From positions 2,356,001 to 2,420,000 of the forward strand of contig NZ_CP095864.1 in assembly GCF_023100845.1 (NCBI RefSeq): DNA of 64,000 nt. Reading direction: 5' to 3'. The position numbers and the translations under genes were made by a program. The stretch is from Gordonia sp. PP30. GTDB taxonomy: Bacteria > Actinomycetota > Actinomycetes > Mycobacteriales > Mycobacteriaceae. The notes below the pieces were generated by a model that saw only the letters and a list, made by a program, of their open reading frames with translations, searched no databases and was not told where the DNA came from. Below are positions 18,082 to 28,958 of this stretch, piece by piece. Within the stretch, counting starts at the first letter, position 1. Each line of letters opens with the position of its first letter.

Positions 18082-18798
18082 ATGCCCACCGTGATCCTGA
18101 TGGCCGGAACCGGCTCGGACGACGACTACCTGCGCCGCGCCTTCGGCCCCGCGGTGACCGGTGCGGGCGGCACACTGCGGGCGCTGGCACCGTCCGCGGA
18201 CCTGCTCGGCGGCTACCGCGCCGAACTCGATGCGGCCGCCGCGGCCGCCCGCGCCGGCGGCGAACGGATCGTCGTGGGCGGGGTGTCCCTCGGGGCCGTG
18301 GTCGCCCTGGATTGGGCGCTGCGCGACGGCGGCACGGTCTGCGCGGGCGTGTGGGCGGCGCTGCCGCCATGGTCGGGCGCACCCGGTGAGAGCCTGGCGG
18401 CACTGTCGGCCCGGCTCACCGCCGACACCGTCGAACAGGACGGGCTGGAGCCGGCGATCGCCGGGATGGCCGCGGGCAGTCCGGCCTGGCTGGCCGCCGA
18501 ACTGAGCCGGTCGTGGCGGGCACTGGCCGACCGCGACCTGGTGGGTCAGTTGCGGATCGCCGCCTCGGCGACGGCGCCGACGGTCGATCAGATCGCCGGG
18601 CTCCAGGTGCCGCTGGCGATCGCCGCCGCGCCCGACGATCCGCTGCATCCGATACGGGTCGCCCGCGAGTGGGCGGCCGCGGCGCCCCGCGCCGCACTGA
18701 CCGAGGTCTCGCTCGCCGAGTTCGGGCCGGATCCGCGCCGGCTGGGCGATGCCTGCCTCGCGGCCTGGCACCGCGCCGGCGGCCGCACCGGGTGGTGA
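18082..18798 (+). CDS. Alpha/beta-fold hydrolase
   Basis: This 238-residue protein starts with the MAGTGSDDDYLRRAFGP oxyanion-type loop and has a nucleophile elbow GGVSLGA near residue 75. An acidic residue around 190 (AAPDDPLHP) could complete the triad; the histidine may be in the C-terminal WHRAGG. It corresponds in position to Rv2695. Substrate unknown. It converges on the DUF3710 gene with four bases between stops. Confidence 0.75.
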   Translation: MPTVILMAGTGSDDDYLRRAFGPAVTGAGGTLRALAPSADLLGGYRAELDAAAAAARAGGERIVVGGVSLGAVVALDWALRDGGTVCAGVWAALPPWSGAPGESLAALSARLTADTVEQDGLEPAIAGMAAGSPAWLAAELSRSWRALADRDLVGQLRIAASATAPTVDQIAGLQVPLAIAAAPDDPLHPIRVAREWAAAAPRAALTEVSLAEFGPDPRRLGDACLAAWHRAGGRTGW

Positions 18799-18802
18799 GC
18801 GG

Positions 18803-19639
18803 CTAGCGGCGCCGGCGGCGCCGTCCGCGCAGCCGCGCCATGGCCGAGCCCTCCGACGGCGGACGGGCCGCTTCCGGCTCCGGCTCACCCGTCTCGATCA
18901 CGTCCTCGTCTTCGGTGAAGAAGGTCGCCGCGGCGGCCTGTTCGACGGCCCCGCCGGGCACCACCTCGTCGGTCTCCTGCGCGGCCGGTGCCGCGGCCGA
19001 GGGCGCGTCGTCCAGCGACGACGCCGCCGGTGCGGCGACTCCGGCCTCGGCGGCCATCTGTTCCTGGGCGGCGGCCACCTGCTCGGCCAGCACCGGAGGC
19101 AGCACCAGCGGCAGCACCTCGCGCGGCGGGAACGGCTCCTTGCCGCGCCGCACGACGGTCTCGGCCAGCACCGCGCGGGCCAGCTGCGCGAGCTGCGCGC
19201 TGTCGCCGTCGGGGCCGCTGGCCACGCACCGGACCATCCAGCGGGGTCCGTCGACGCCGATGAACCGGTGCTCGCCGCCGGGGACCCGGGCGATCACCTC
19301 GCGGCCCCAGTGGCCGTCCTCGACGCTGGTCGCGGCGCCCTCGGCGCCGAGCGATTCGGCCAGTTCCCGGGCCACTTCGCGCCAGAGCCCGCCGGAGCGG
19401 GGTGCGGCGAAGGCATGGATTCCGATCCGGCCCACCGGGGTCACCAGGTACACCGCTTCGGGCTGGTGGTCGGCCGACATCTCGACCGTCACCTGACCGC
19501 CCTCGACCACCGGGACCAGGACCGAGCCCAGGTCGAGATGCGAGTTCGCGAGTTCGTCGGCCCGGGTGGTCAGGTCGCCGAGATCGTAGGGTCCGGCGGT
19601 GTCGCCGATCTTGTGCGTGGTTGCCATGTCCGAAATCAT
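18803..19639 (-). CDS. DUF3710 family protein
   Basis: This protein of up to 278 residues is the Rv2696c equivalent, conserved in Actinobacteria beside dut. Residues about 15-180 form the DUF3710 domain ([32 protein letters not shown]). The C-terminal third is Ala/Glu-rich and ends in a run of arginines. The ATG at 19639 overlaps the dut stop (ATGA); an ATG at 19627 would remove four residues, and neither has ideal Shine-Dalgarno spacing. Function unknown. Confidence 0.82.
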   Translation of the reverse strand: MISDMATTHKIGDTAGPYDLGDLTTRADELANSHLDLGSVLVPVVEGGQVTVEMSADHQPEAVYLVTPVGRIGIHAFAAPRSGGLWREVARELAESLGAEGAATSVEDGHWGREVIARVPGGEHRFIGVDGPRWMVRCVASGPDGDSAQLAQLARAVLAETVVRRGKEPFPPREVLPLVLPPVLAEQVAAAQEQMAAEAGVAAPAASSLDDAPSAAAPAAQETDEVVPGGAVEQAAAATFFTEDEDVIETGEPEPEAARPPSEGSAMARLRGRRRRRR

Positions 19640-20133
19640 CCCTCCGTGGTCGCCGGGGCGTCGCCGGCCAGGATCGCGTGGCCACCGCTGGAGCCGTAGC
19701 CGCCCGTTCCGCGCTGTGTGTCGTCCAGTTCGCTCACCTCGACGATCTCCGGGAGTTCCACCCGCTGGACCAGCAGCTGCGCGATCCGGTCGCCGCGCGA
19801 GATCACGATCGGCGCCTCCGGGTCGAGGTTGATCAGGCAGACCTTGATCTCGCCGCGGTACCCCACATCGATGGTGCCCGGCGCGTTCACGATCGACAGC
19901 CCGGCCCGCGCGGCCAGCCCGGACCGCGGATGCACCAGCCCGACGGTGCCGGCCGGCAGAGCGATCGCGATCCCGGTCCCGACCACCTGGCGACGGCCGG
20001 GTGCGAGTTCCAGATCGGTCGTCGAATACAGGTCGACGCCCGCATCCCCGGCGTGCGCGCGCTGCGGCAGCGGCAGGTCGGGGTCCAGGCGCACCACGCG
20101 CAGTGGTTCGTAGCTGATCGGTTGCGAGGTCAC
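19636..20133 (-). CDS. dut: Deoxyuridine 5-prime-triphosphate nucleotidohydrolase (dUTPase)
   Basis: This 165-residue trimeric enzyme hydrolyses dUTP to dUMP. All five dUTPase motifs are visible: [35 protein letters not shown] and the C-terminal [12 protein letters not shown]. The five-residue insertion before the last motif in M. tuberculosis Dut appears to be missing. The GTG at 20133 is preceded by TAAGGT eight bases upstream on the reverse strand, suggesting a near-leaderless mRNA. It is followed by the overlapping DUF3710 gene. Confidence 0.96.
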   Translation of the reverse strand: MTSQPISYEPLRVVRLDPDLPLPQRAHAGDAGVDLYSTTDLELAPGRRQVVGTGIAIALPAGTVGLVHPRSGLAARAGLSIVNAPGTIDVGYRGEIKVCLINLDPEAPIVISRGDRIAQLLVQRVELPEIVEVSELDDTQRGTGGYGSSGGHAILAGDAPATTEG

Positions 20134-20233
20134 GGGACGCCACCTTACTCGGCGGTCCCGGGCCCGGCCGGGACGCGGGTGAGATGTGCCACGGCGTGAG
20201 AAGGCATCGATCCGCCGCCGGGAACCACTCATC

Positions 20234-20239
20234 TAGTCT
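20234..20239 (+). promoter_or_regulatory. -10 hexamer TAGTCT of the DUF3093 gene
   Basis: TAGTCT is followed by seven bases and the GTG at 20247. This decides the start and predicts a leaderless transcript. Confidence 0.5.
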
Positions 20240-20246
20240 GGATCTC

Positions 20247-20759
20247 GTGACCGACTCGAGTTCCGCCGCCGACCGATACTCCGAGCGGCTGACCGTTCCC
20301 TGGTGGTGGTGGGTGTTCGGCGCCGTCGTCGTGGCCCTCCTCGGCTACGAGGCCCAGCTGGCCGCCTACCGGCAGGCGTGGAGCGTCGTCTTCTATCCGG
20401 TCCTCGGTGTCCTGGTGGCCTGGCTGCTGTTCTCGATGAGCCGGATGCAGGTCCGGGTCGACGCCGACGGGGCCCTCCACGCGCACAAGGCCGTCCTGCC
20501 CGCCGAGGTGGTCGGCCGCGGCGCCGTCGTGCCCGCCTCGGCCCGCAGCGCGGCGATGGGCCGCCAGCTCGACCCGGCGGCGTTCCTCGTCTACCGGTCG
20601 TGGATCAAGCCGATGGCACTGCTGGTGCTCGACGATCCCGACGACCCCACGCCGTACTGGCTGGTCTCCACGCGCCACCCGGACAAGGTGCTCGCCGCGA
20701 TGGGCATCACCGACGCCGGTGCCGCCGCGGCCGACGGCCAGATCGACGCCACCACCTGA
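20247..20759 (+). CDS. DUF3093 membrane protein
   Basis: This 170-residue protein is the Rv2698 equivalent. Two adjacent transmembrane helices (residues about 18-40 and 48-68, beginning with PWWWWVFG) are followed by a cytosolic domain with RSWIKPMALLVLDDPDDPTPYWLVSTR, typical of DUF3093. The GTG start is supported by the -10 hexamer. It is the divergent neighbour of dut. The last codons and stop lie in the first unit of a 16-bp tandem repeat. Function unknown. Confidence 0.85.
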   Translation: MTDSSSAADRYSERLTVPWWWWVFGAVVVALLGYEAQLAAYRQAWSVVFYPVLGVLVAWLLFSMSRMQVRVDADGALHAHKAVLPAEVVGRGAVVPASARSAAMGRQLDPAAFLVYRSWIKPMALLVLDDPDDPTPYWLVSTRHPDKVLAAMGITDAGAAAADGQIDATT

Positions 20760-20792
20760 CGACGCCACCACCTGACGACGCCACCACCTGAC
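20745..20792 (+). repeat. Three exact tandem copies of a 16-bp unit at the DUF3093 stop
   Basis: GACGCCACCACCTGAC occurs three times without a mismatch, at 20745, 20761 and 20777. Each unit carries a TGA, and because 16 is not a multiple of three the TGAs fall in all three forward frames. The first one is the functional stop of DUF3093. Confidence 0.9.
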
Positions 20793-20796
20793 GACG

Positions 20797-20826
20797 AAGG
20801 CCGGCCCCGTTCCCGGGGCCGGCCTT
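20797..20826. terminator. Strong bidirectional terminator between DUF3093 and DUF4193
   Basis: AAGGCCGGCCCCG pairs perfectly with CGGGGCCGGCCTT (13 bp) around the loop TTCC, with TTTC on the forward side and A-rich sequence on the other. It lies between two converging genes. Confidence 0.8.
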
Positions 20827-20843
20827 TCTCGTCGTGCCGCGAC

Positions 20844-21143
20844 TCAGGCGCAGTCGACGCAGATCAGCTGACCGTTACGCTCCGCACCGAGCCGGTTGCG
20901 GTGGTACACCAGGAAGCAGCTCGCGCAGGTGAACTCGTCGTCCTGCTTGGGCACCACGCGCACCGAGAGTTCTTCACCGGACAGATCGGCACCGGGCAGC
21001 TCGAAGGATTCGGCGGTATCGGTCTCGTCGACGTCCACGTCGGCGGCGGCGCCCTCGTTGCGCCGGGCCTTCAGTTCTTCCAGCGAATCCGTCGCCAGGT
21101 CGTCATCGTTGCTCCGCCGTGGGGCGTCGTAATCGGTAGCCAT
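20844..21143 (-). CDS. DUF4193 family zinc-ribbon-like protein
   Basis: This 99-residue protein is the Rv2699c equivalent. The N-terminal part is acidic and low-complexity. The C-terminal part (residues about 70-99) has cysteines in TCASCFLVYHRNR and LICVDC, the pattern of a small zinc ribbon. Such proteins are highly conserved in Actinobacteria and bind nucleic acid or RNA polymerase partners in related cases, which is not shown here. The ATG at 21143 fits the family length. Confidence 0.85.
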   Translation of the reverse strand: MATDYDAPRRSNDDDLATDSLEELKARRNEGAAADVDVDETDTAESFELPGADLSGEELSVRVVPKQDDEFTCASCFLVYHRNRLGAERNGQLICVDCA

Positions 21144-21365
21144 GTAGTGCCTCAACCCTGGGTGTCGTAGTGCGTTGTCATTCTCGTGCGGAGGGCTCGC
21201 TCGTGGCTCGTCCCCCGTCCCCGCGGACGGTAGTCGAACGCAGCGGGCGCCCGAATTCTAGGTGAGCGATGCCGCCGGGTCAACAACGACTGTTCACGCC
21301 CTCGCGGCGCGGCCGATCGCGGGCTTGCCGGGCGCCGCCTGCGCAGGTTGACGGCCGTCGGCCTC

Positions 21366-21371
21366 TAAGGT
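21366..21371 (+). promoter_or_regulatory. -10 hexamer TAAGGT of cei
   Basis: TAAGGT is followed by six bases and the ATG at 21378, one base shorter than in the other leaderless-type promoters of this window. Confidence 0.45.
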
Positions 21372-21377
21372 GGGCGC

Positions 21378-22034
21378 ATGGTCTCCAAGTTCGCCACCGG
21401 CTACGCGACCGATGCGCAGGGCCGCCCGTTCAAGCGGCGCAACATGACGCCCGCGATCATCATCGTCACCGTCCTGGTGGTGGCCGCGATCGCCGCCTGG
21501 ACGTACGCGCTGACCGGGAGCGGCGAGAAGAGCTACCCGACCGACTGCAACATGCCGACCGCGGCCGGCGCCCCCGAGCTCAAGGTGGTGGGCCGCAGCG
21601 ACATGCTCAGCGTCGCACCGGCGGCGCTGTCCACGTTCCGGGTCAGCGTGCTCAATTCGGCGGCGGCGCGCGGTGAGGCCCGCTCGGTGTCCGACGATCT
21701 GGTGGCCCAGGGCTTCGCGGCGGGTGACCCCGCCTACGGAGACGACACGGTGTACGCCGACCGCAACCTGCACTGTGTGGCACAGATCCGGTTCGGGCAG
21801 GCCGGTCAGGGCGCCGCCGCCGCGGTATGGCTGGCCGTGCCCTGTGCCCAGCTGGTGAACGACGGCCGCGCGGGCACCAACGTCGACGTCGCGCTCGGCG
21901 AGTTCTACACCGGCACCAAGCCGAGCCAGGACGTGCAGGCCGCGCTGGAAGCCCTCCGGTCGGTGGACCCGCGCAATCCCAAGTCCGGCGTCGACCGTTC
22001 GCTGATCGACGCGGTGCACGCGCAGTCCTGCTGA
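21378..22034 (+). CDS. cei: Envelope integrity protein Cei (LytR_C domain)
   Basis: This 218-residue protein is the Rv2700 equivalent, required for cell-envelope integrity in M. tuberculosis. A single membrane anchor lies at residues about 25-46 (TPAIIIVTVLVVAAIAAW). An extracytoplasmic LytR_C-type domain follows (STFRVSVLNSAAARGEARSV) with paired cysteines, for example in YPTDCNMP and LHCVAQ, which could form disulfides. It converges on suhB. Confidence 0.88.
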   Translation: MVSKFATGYATDAQGRPFKRRNMTPAIIIVTVLVVAAIAAWTYALTGSGEKSYPTDCNMPTAAGAPELKVVGRSDMLSVAPAALSTFRVSVLNSAAARGEARSVSDDLVAQGFAAGDPAYGDDTVYADRNLHCVAQIRFGQAGQGAAAAVWLAVPCAQLVNDGRAGTNVDVALGEFYTGTKPSQDVQAALEALRSVDPRNPKSGVDRSLIDAVHAQSC

Positions 22035-22056
22035 GCCCGCCGCCCGCGGCCGGGCC

Positions 22057-22938
22057 TCACTCGGGCAGCGCGTCCATCCCGCCGAGGCCGCCCAGCAGCG
22101 CCACGAACTCGTCGGCGATCGCGGGGGCCGCCGCGACCGTCGGATGCCCGTCGGCCGATCGCGATGTCGGCGGCGGCACGATCACCCGGGCGCCGGCCTC
22201 CTCCGCGATCAGCGAGCCCGCCGCCCAGTCCCACGGCGAGAGGCCGTGTTCGAAGTGCACGTCCACCGCCCCCGAGGCGACCATGCACAGGTCCAGGGCC
22301 GCCGCCCCCACCCGCCGGACGTCCCGCACTCGCGGCAGCAGCTCGGCGAGCAGCGCGCCCTGCGCGCGACGGCGCGCCGGGGCGTAGCCGAAACCGGTGG
22401 CCACCAGCGCGAGCGCGACGTCGTCGACCGGGTTGGCCCGCAGCCGCCGCGGCGCCGTCTCGCCCGGACCGGCGCTGAACGCGCCGCCGCCGCGCGCGGC
22501 CCAGTAGACGACGTCCCGGGCCACGTCGACGACGGCCCCGGCGATCGACACGCCATCGGCCTGGACCGCGATCGAGACCGCGTACGCCGGGATGCCGTAG
22601 AGGAAGTTCACAGTCCCGTCGATCGGGTCGACCACCCAGCGCAGCCCCGCGGGCACGTCGTCGCTGCCGCCGGCCTCCTCGCCGAGGATCGCGTCACCGG
22701 GCCGGGCCCGGTGCAGCAGTGTGCGCACCAGCTCCTCGGTCTCGGTGTCGACGACGGTCACCGGATCGGTCGGCGTGGACTTGGTGCTCACCGCGCTCGC
22801 CGCACCGTCGTGCCCGGACACGTCGAACACCTCGGGCCGCCGGGCCCGCACGTGCGCGGCGGCCTCCCGGGCGACGGTGCACGCCAGCTCGGCGAGTTCT
22901 TCGGGGGTCGGGTCGGCATTCTCGGCGGCAACGCTCAC
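22057..22938 (-). CDS. suhB: Inositol-1-monophosphatase SuhB
   Basis: This 293-residue Mg-dependent phosphatase makes free myo-inositol, needed in mycolata for phosphatidylinositol lipids and mycothiol. Metal-site motifs are GEEAGG, WVVDPIDGTVNFLYG near residues 100-114, and WDWAAGSLIAEEAG near 235. The GTG at 22938 is preceded on its strand by TAGACT eight bases upstream. It is divergent from ppgK, as Rv2701c is from Rv2702. Confidence 0.93.
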   Translation of the reverse strand: MSVAAENADPTPEELAELACTVAREAAAHVRARRPEVFDVSGHDGAASAVSTKSTPTDPVTVVDTETEELVRTLLHRARPGDAILGEEAGGSDDVPAGLRWVVDPIDGTVNFLYGIPAYAVSIAVQADGVSIAGAVVDVARDVVYWAARGGGAFSAGPGETAPRRLRANPVDDVALALVATGFGYAPARRRAQGALLAELLPRVRDVRRVGAAALDLCMVASGAVDVHFEHGLSPWDWAAGSLIAEEAGARVIVPPPTSRSADGHPTVAAAPAIADEFVALLGGLGGMDALPE

Positions 22939-23031
22939 GGTGTCCGAGTCTAGTGGTCCCCACGTCCGGCCCGATCCGCCGTAAGCTTCGGTGAGCATCG
23001 CCACCGGCCTCACAGCAGAACAGGATCGCTC

Positions 23032-23826
23032 ATGTCCGACGTGACCATTCTCGGCGCCGACCGCGCCCCCAGCCCCGGTTCCGGACTCGGTTTCGGCATC
23101 GATGTGGGCGGCACCGGCGTGAAGGGCGCGATCGTCGACCTGCGCACCGGTCAGTTCGTGGGCGACCGGCACCGGATCGACACCCCGCAGCCGGCCACGC
23201 CCGACCTGATCGCGGCCACCGTCGCGGAGATCGTCGAGCACTTCGGCTGGACCGGGCCGGTCGGCGTCACGCTGCCCGGCATCGTCAAAGACGGCGTGGT
23301 CCGCAGCGCGGCGAACATCGATCCCGGCTGGATCGGCACCGACGCGCGGGCGCTCTTCAGCGGTGTGCTCGGCGGCCGGGGCGTGGCCGTCCTGAACGAC
23401 GCCGACGCCGCCGGCCTGGCCGAACAGCGCTACGGCGGCGGCGCGGCCGTCGACGAGGGCCTGGTGATCCTACTGACGCTGGGCACCGGGATCGGCTCGG
23501 CACTCATCTACGACGGCGTGCTGATCCCGAACTCGGAACTCGGCCACATCGAGGTGGGCGGTGTGATCGCCGAAAAGCGGGCCTCGGCGAAGGTCCGCAA
23601 GGACCGGGACTGGAGCTACGAGCACTGGGCGGGCAAGCTCTCCCGCGTCCTGACCATGTACGAGCGGCTGTTCTCGCCTGACTTGTTCGTGGTGGGCGGC
23701 GGGATCAGCCGCAAGGCCGACAAGTGGATCCCGTATCTGACCAACGAGGTGCCCGTCGTCCCTGCTCATCTGCGCAATACCGCGGGGATCGTCGGCGCGG
23801 CGATGGCGATCGCCGGCGACCGGTAG
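23032..23826 (+). CDS. ppgK: Polyphosphate glucokinase PpgK
   Basis: This 264-residue ROK-family cytosolic kinase phosphorylates glucose with polyphosphate or ATP. The N-terminal phosphate motif [16 protein letters not shown] is at residues 21-36. A second motif, [15 protein letters not shown], lies near residue 222. It has a leader of about 40 bases after a TAAGCT hexamer at 22981. It sits directly upstream of sigA, as in M. tuberculosis. Confidence 0.95.
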   Translation: MSDVTILGADRAPSPGSGLGFGIDVGGTGVKGAIVDLRTGQFVGDRHRIDTPQPATPDLIAATVAEIVEHFGWTGPVGVTLPGIVKDGVVRSAANIDPGWIGTDARALFSGVLGGRGVAVLNDADAAGLAEQRYGGGAAVDEGLVILLTLGTGIGSALIYDGVLIPNSELGHIEVGGVIAEKRASAKVRKDRDWSYEHWAGKLSRVLTMYERLFSPDLFVVGGGISRKADKWIPYLTNEVPVVPAHLRNTAGIVGAAMAIAGDR

Positions 23827-23875
23827 CGGCGGCGTCGATTCGCTCCCGCCGCACCCCGCGGCGAGTCGGTTTCGT

Positions 23876-23881
23876 TACAAT
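23876..23881 (+). promoter_or_regulatory. -10 hexamer TACAAT of sigA
   Basis: TACAAT in a TCGTTACAAT context lies in the 166-bp gap before sigA. It would give a leader of about 105 bases. No good -35 is evident, which is common in actinobacteria. Confidence 0.5.
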
Positions 23882-23992
23882 GGAACGCGTCGATCCCGTT
23901 CAGCTCGATCGACTCCCCTGACCAGGCCGTTCACGTCTCCTGCGTGAGCGCGGCGACGCGCGGCCGTTGATTGAGTGTGTGAAAGGTCGTAC

Positions 23993-25356
<1,364 letters not shown>

Positions 25357-25369
<13 letters not shown>

Positions 25370-26286
25370 GTCTGCGTCCCAGCGGCGTTCCCGATCACGG
25401 CCACCGTCTCACGTTCGCGTGCGACGGTGGCCGTCGCAGTCTCCACGAACCCCCGCACCAGCGTCCCGTCGGCGCCCGCCCGGTGGGCGACGGCGACGGT
25501 CGAGCCCGGGTAGCCGGTCAGCGGCACGAAGCACACGGCCGGGCGCGGGGTGAACCGCGCCGCGGCGGCCGGTGTGATGCAGCAGGCCAGACCGGCGGCC
25601 ACCACCTCCATCTCCTCGCTGTGCGACGACGTCTCCACCAGCGGCCCGTCGGCGCGAGCGAGGGTCCAGAAGTCGCGCCACACCGCGTCGGACGTTCGCC
25701 CGACGGCGATCGGCTCGTCCGCCAGGTCCGCGGGGGTGAGGGACTCGCGGGCGGCCAGCCGGTGAGTGGACCGCACCCCGACCACCGAGGGTTCGGTGAA
25801 CAGCGGATACACGTCGAGGCCGTCGGTGGCGCACGGCAGCCGCAGAAAGGCGACGTCGGTCTCGGCCGTACCGAGTCCGGCGGTCGGATCGGTCAGCCCG
25901 AATTCGCGCAGTTCCAGCCGGGCATCGGGATACCGTTCCGCGAAGTCCCCGAGGATCAGCGGGGTGAGTTCCAGGGCGGCACCCACGATGAAGCCGACCC
26001 GCAGCACCGCGTGCTCGCCGCGGCCGACGCTGCGCGCCTGCGTCACCCCCTGATCGAGCCGGGCGAGCACGTCGCGCGCCGCGTCCAGAAACACCGTCCC
26101 GGCCGGGGTCAGCTCCACCCGGCGCGAGGTGCGGGTCAGCAGCGGCGTGCCGACGTCGGCCTCCAGCTCGGCGATCTGCTTGCTCAGCGACTGCTGCGCC
26201 AGGTAGAGCCGCGCCGCCGCCCGGGTGAAGTGCAATTCCTCCGCGACGGCGACGAAGGCCCGCAAGCGCCGCGTGTTCACATCCAC
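25357..26286 (-). CDS. LysR-family transcriptional regulator
   Basis: This 309-residue regulator has an N-terminal winged helix-turn-helix (residues 5-65, [19 protein letters not shown]) and a periplasmic-binding-like effector domain from about residue 92. It is divergent from the FAD lactone oxidase gene with a 95-bp gap, so by the usual LysR arrangement it probably controls that gene. The GTG at 26286 is the likely start. The effector is unknown. Its 3-prime end overlaps sigA by 13 bp. Confidence 0.85.
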
Positions 26287-26381
26287 AATCTTCAGAGTGT
26301 AGATCGACGGCGATTCGGTGTTTCACAACGCGAGGGGGTTGCCGCGACGATGGAGTGCATCACAGCGATGAGGAGCACGCG

Positions 26382-27698
26382 ATGACGATCACCAACGGGA
26401 CCTGGACCAACTGGGCGGGCGACGAGTCGGCCATCCCGGCGCGCATTCTGACGCCCGCCACGGTCGAGGAACTGTCCACCGCGGTCGCGGCCGCGGCCGC
26501 GGCCGGTCAGACCGTCCGCGTCGTGGGCGCCGGGCACTCGTTCAGCGACCTGGTCGCCACCGACGGTCTCCTGCTGAGCCTGGACAGGCTCGCGGGTATC
26601 GCGCACTACGACGCCGACGCCGGCCTGGTCACCATCGGCGCCGGCACCCGCCTGTACGACCTCAACCCGGCGCTGGACGCCCTCGGTGTGGCGCTGCCCA
26701 ATCTCGGCGACGTCGACCAGCAGAGTTTCGCGGGTGCGTCGTCGACCGCGACCCACGGCACCGGCCGGCTGCTCGGCAATCTGGCCACCGGGATCGAGTC
26801 CATGGATCTGGTGCTCGCCGACGGCAGCACGCTGACCTGCTCCGGCGACGACCCGGATACGCTGGCCGCGGCGCGGGTGAGCCTCGGCGCCCTCGGCGTG
26901 GCCACCTCCTACCGGCTGAAGGTGGTGCCGGCGTTCGCCCTCGCAGCCCGTGAGTTCACCATGCCGATGCCCGAGCTGACCGCCCGGCTCGACGAACTGA
27001 TCGACACCAACGACCACTTCGAGTTCTTCCACTTCCCGCACACCGGCGCCGCGATGGTGAAGCTGAACAACCGGACCGACCGGCCGCTCGCGCCGCGCGG
27101 CGAGCTCGCCGCCCGCGCGAACGAATTCCTGGAGAACACCGTGGTCGAGGGCGCCTCGCGGCTCGGCAGGCGTCTCCCCCGGGCCATTCCCGTCCTGAAC
27201 CGGACGCTCACCGCGCTGGCCTCCGGGTCGGAGTACGTGGACCGGAGCTACCGGGTGTACGCGAGCAAGCGCGCCGTGCGGTTCACCGAGATGGAGTTCG
27301 CGGTCCCGCGGTCCGCCTGCCTGCCCGTGCTCGACGATCTCGCGCGGGCGATCGAGCGCGAGGGCTTCGCGGTGAACTTCCCGGTCGAGGTGCGCTTCGT
27401 GGCCGGTGACACCGACTCCTATCTGAGTCCGTCGTACGACCGCGAGACCTGCTACATCGCCGTGCACATGTTCCGCGGCATGCCGTGGCGGCCGTACTTC
27501 CGGGCCTTCGAGGACATCGCCTCGGCGTACGACGGCCGCCCGCACTGGGGCAAGCGGCATCTGCTCGACGCCGAGGCGCTGGCCGGCCGCTACCCCGAGT
27601 GGGATCGCTTCCAGGACGTGCGGTCCCGGCTGGATCCCGGCGGCGTGTTCACCAACGACCACATCCGCCGGGTCCTCGGGCCGGTACGCCCCGCCTGA
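26382..27698 (+). CDS. FAD-linked aldonolactone oxidase (D-arabinono-1,4-lactone / L-gulonolactone oxidase family)
   Basis: This 438-residue protein has the N-terminal FAD_binding_4 domain with RVVGAGHSFSDLV near residues 47-59, whose histidine is a candidate for covalent FAD attachment. STATHGTGRLLG lies near 125. The C-terminal ALO domain holds RPHWGKRHLL near residue 388, the family signature. Members oxidise aldonolactones or sugar alcohols with oxygen. AGGAG precedes the ATG. Regulation by the divergent LysR protein is likely. The substrate cannot be read from sequence. Confidence 0.87.
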   Translation: MTITNGTWTNWAGDESAIPARILTPATVEELSTAVAAAAAAGQTVRVVGAGHSFSDLVATDGLLLSLDRLAGIAHYDADAGLVTIGAGTRLYDLNPALDALGVALPNLGDVDQQSFAGASSTATHGTGRLLGNLATGIESMDLVLADGSTLTCSGDDPDTLAAARVSLGALGVATSYRLKVVPAFALAAREFTMPMPELTARLDELIDTNDHFEFFHFPHTGAAMVKLNNRTDRPLAPRGELAARANEFLENTVVEGASRLGRRLPRAIPVLNRTLTALASGSEYVDRSYRVYASKRAVRFTEMEFAVPRSACLPVLDDLARAIEREGFAVNFPVEVRFVAGDTDSYLSPSYDRETCYIAVHMFRGMPWRPYFRAFEDIASAYDGRPHWGKRHLLDAEALAGRYPEWDRFQDVRSRLDPGGVFTNDHIRRVLGPVRPA

Positions 27699-27700
27699 CG

Positions 27701-28927
27701 TCAGGAGTGACGGGCCGCCTGCTTGCGCAGTTCGTAGCGGGCCAGGGCGTTCTTGTGCACCTCGTCCGGGCCGTCGGCGAAGCGCAGCGTCCGCATCCCG
27801 GCGGCCATCTCGGCGAGCGGGAAGTCCTGGGACAGCCCGCCCGCTCCGTGCGCCTGGATCGCCCAGTCCAGGATCTCCCCGACCACGCGCGGTGTCGCGA
27901 TCTTGATGGCCTGGATCTCCGTGTGCGCCTTGCGATTTCCAGCCGTGTCCATCAGCCAGGCCGCCTTCAGGGTGAGCAGCCGGAGCTGTTCGATCGCGAC
28001 CCGGGACTCGGCGATGCGGTCGCGGATCACCCCCTGTTCGGACAGCGGCTTCCCGAACGCGATGCGGGTCGAGACGCGGTCGCACATCAGCTCCAGTGCG
28101 CGTTCGGCGATCCCGATCGAGCGCATGCAGTGGTGGATGCGGCCCGGGCCGAGGCGGCCCTGCGCGATCGCGAAACCGTCGCCCTCCTCACCGATCAGGT
28201 TCTCGGCAGGCACGCGCACGTCGGTGAACCGCAGCTCGGCGTGGCCGCCGTGGCTGGCGTCGTCGTACCCGTAGACGTGCATCCCGCGCACCACCTCCAG
28301 GCCGGGGGTGTCCCGCTCGACGAGGATCATCGACTGCTGCCGGTGCCGGTCCGCGGTGGGATCGGTCTTGCCCATCACGATGAAGATCGTCGCCTTGGGG
28401 CTCATCGCGCCGGTGATCCACCACTTGCGGCCGTTGATGACGTATTCGTCGCCGTCCCGCACGATCGACATCTCGATGTTGGTGGCATCGGAGCTGGCCA
28501 CGTCCGGCTCGGTCATGGCGAACGCGGAACGGATCTCGGCGTTCAGCAGCGGGGTGAGCCAGCGTTCGCGCTGCGCGTCGTCGGCGAACGCGGCGAGGAC
28601 CTCCATGTTGCCGGTGTCCGGCGCGGCGCAGTTGAGCGCCGCTGGGGCGAGCGCCGGGCTGCGGCCGGTGATCTCGGCGAGCGGCGCGTACTGCACGTTG
28701 GTCAGGCCCGCGCCGTGCTCGCCGGGCAGGAACAGATTCCACAGGCCGCGGCGCCGGGCCTCGGCCCGCAGTTCGGCGAGGACCGGGACGCTGTCCCAGT
28801 CCCAGGGGTCGGCCAGCGCGGCCAGTTGCTCGGCGAAGACGGGCTCGGCCGGGTAGATGTGGGAGTCCATGAAGTCCAGGAGCTTCTCCCGGTACTCCTG
28901 TGTGGTCTGGTCGAAGGTGAAGTCCAT
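27701..28927 (-). CDS. Acyl-CoA dehydrogenase, ACAD10/11-like
   Basis: This 408-residue flavoprotein has the standard acyl-CoA dehydrogenase layout: helical N-terminus, beta domain with [16 protein letters not shown] near residue 137, and C-terminal helices with [14 protein letters not shown]. At the place of the usual YEGT catalytic glutamate it reads ADGPDEVH, with Asp, as I recall for the ACAD10/11 group. The upstream gene encodes an APH-type kinase, the domain fused to this enzyme in animal ACAD10/11. The four minus-strand genes 31521 to 27701 form one operon, ending two bases from the convergent oxidase stop. Confidence 0.88.
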   Translation of the reverse strand: MDFTFDQTTQEYREKLLDFMDSHIYPAEPVFAEQLAALADPWDWDSVPVLAELRAEARRRGLWNLFLPGEHGAGLTNVQYAPLAEITGRSPALAPAALNCAAPDTGNMEVLAAFADDAQRERWLTPLLNAEIRSAFAMTEPDVASSDATNIEMSIVRDGDEYVINGRKWWITGAMSPKATIFIVMGKTDPTADRHRQQSMILVERDTPGLEVVRGMHVYGYDDASHGGHAELRFTDVRVPAENLIGEEGDGFAIAQGRLGPGRIHHCMRSIGIAERALELMCDRVSTRIAFGKPLSEQGVIRDRIAESRVAIEQLRLLTLKAAWLMDTAGNRKAHTEIQAIKIATPRVVGEILDWAIQAHGAGGLSQDFPLAEMAAGMRTLRFADGPDEVHKNALARYELRKQAARHS

Positions 28928-28958
28928 GTCGGTGCTCCTCGGATCGGTGGTGGACGGG

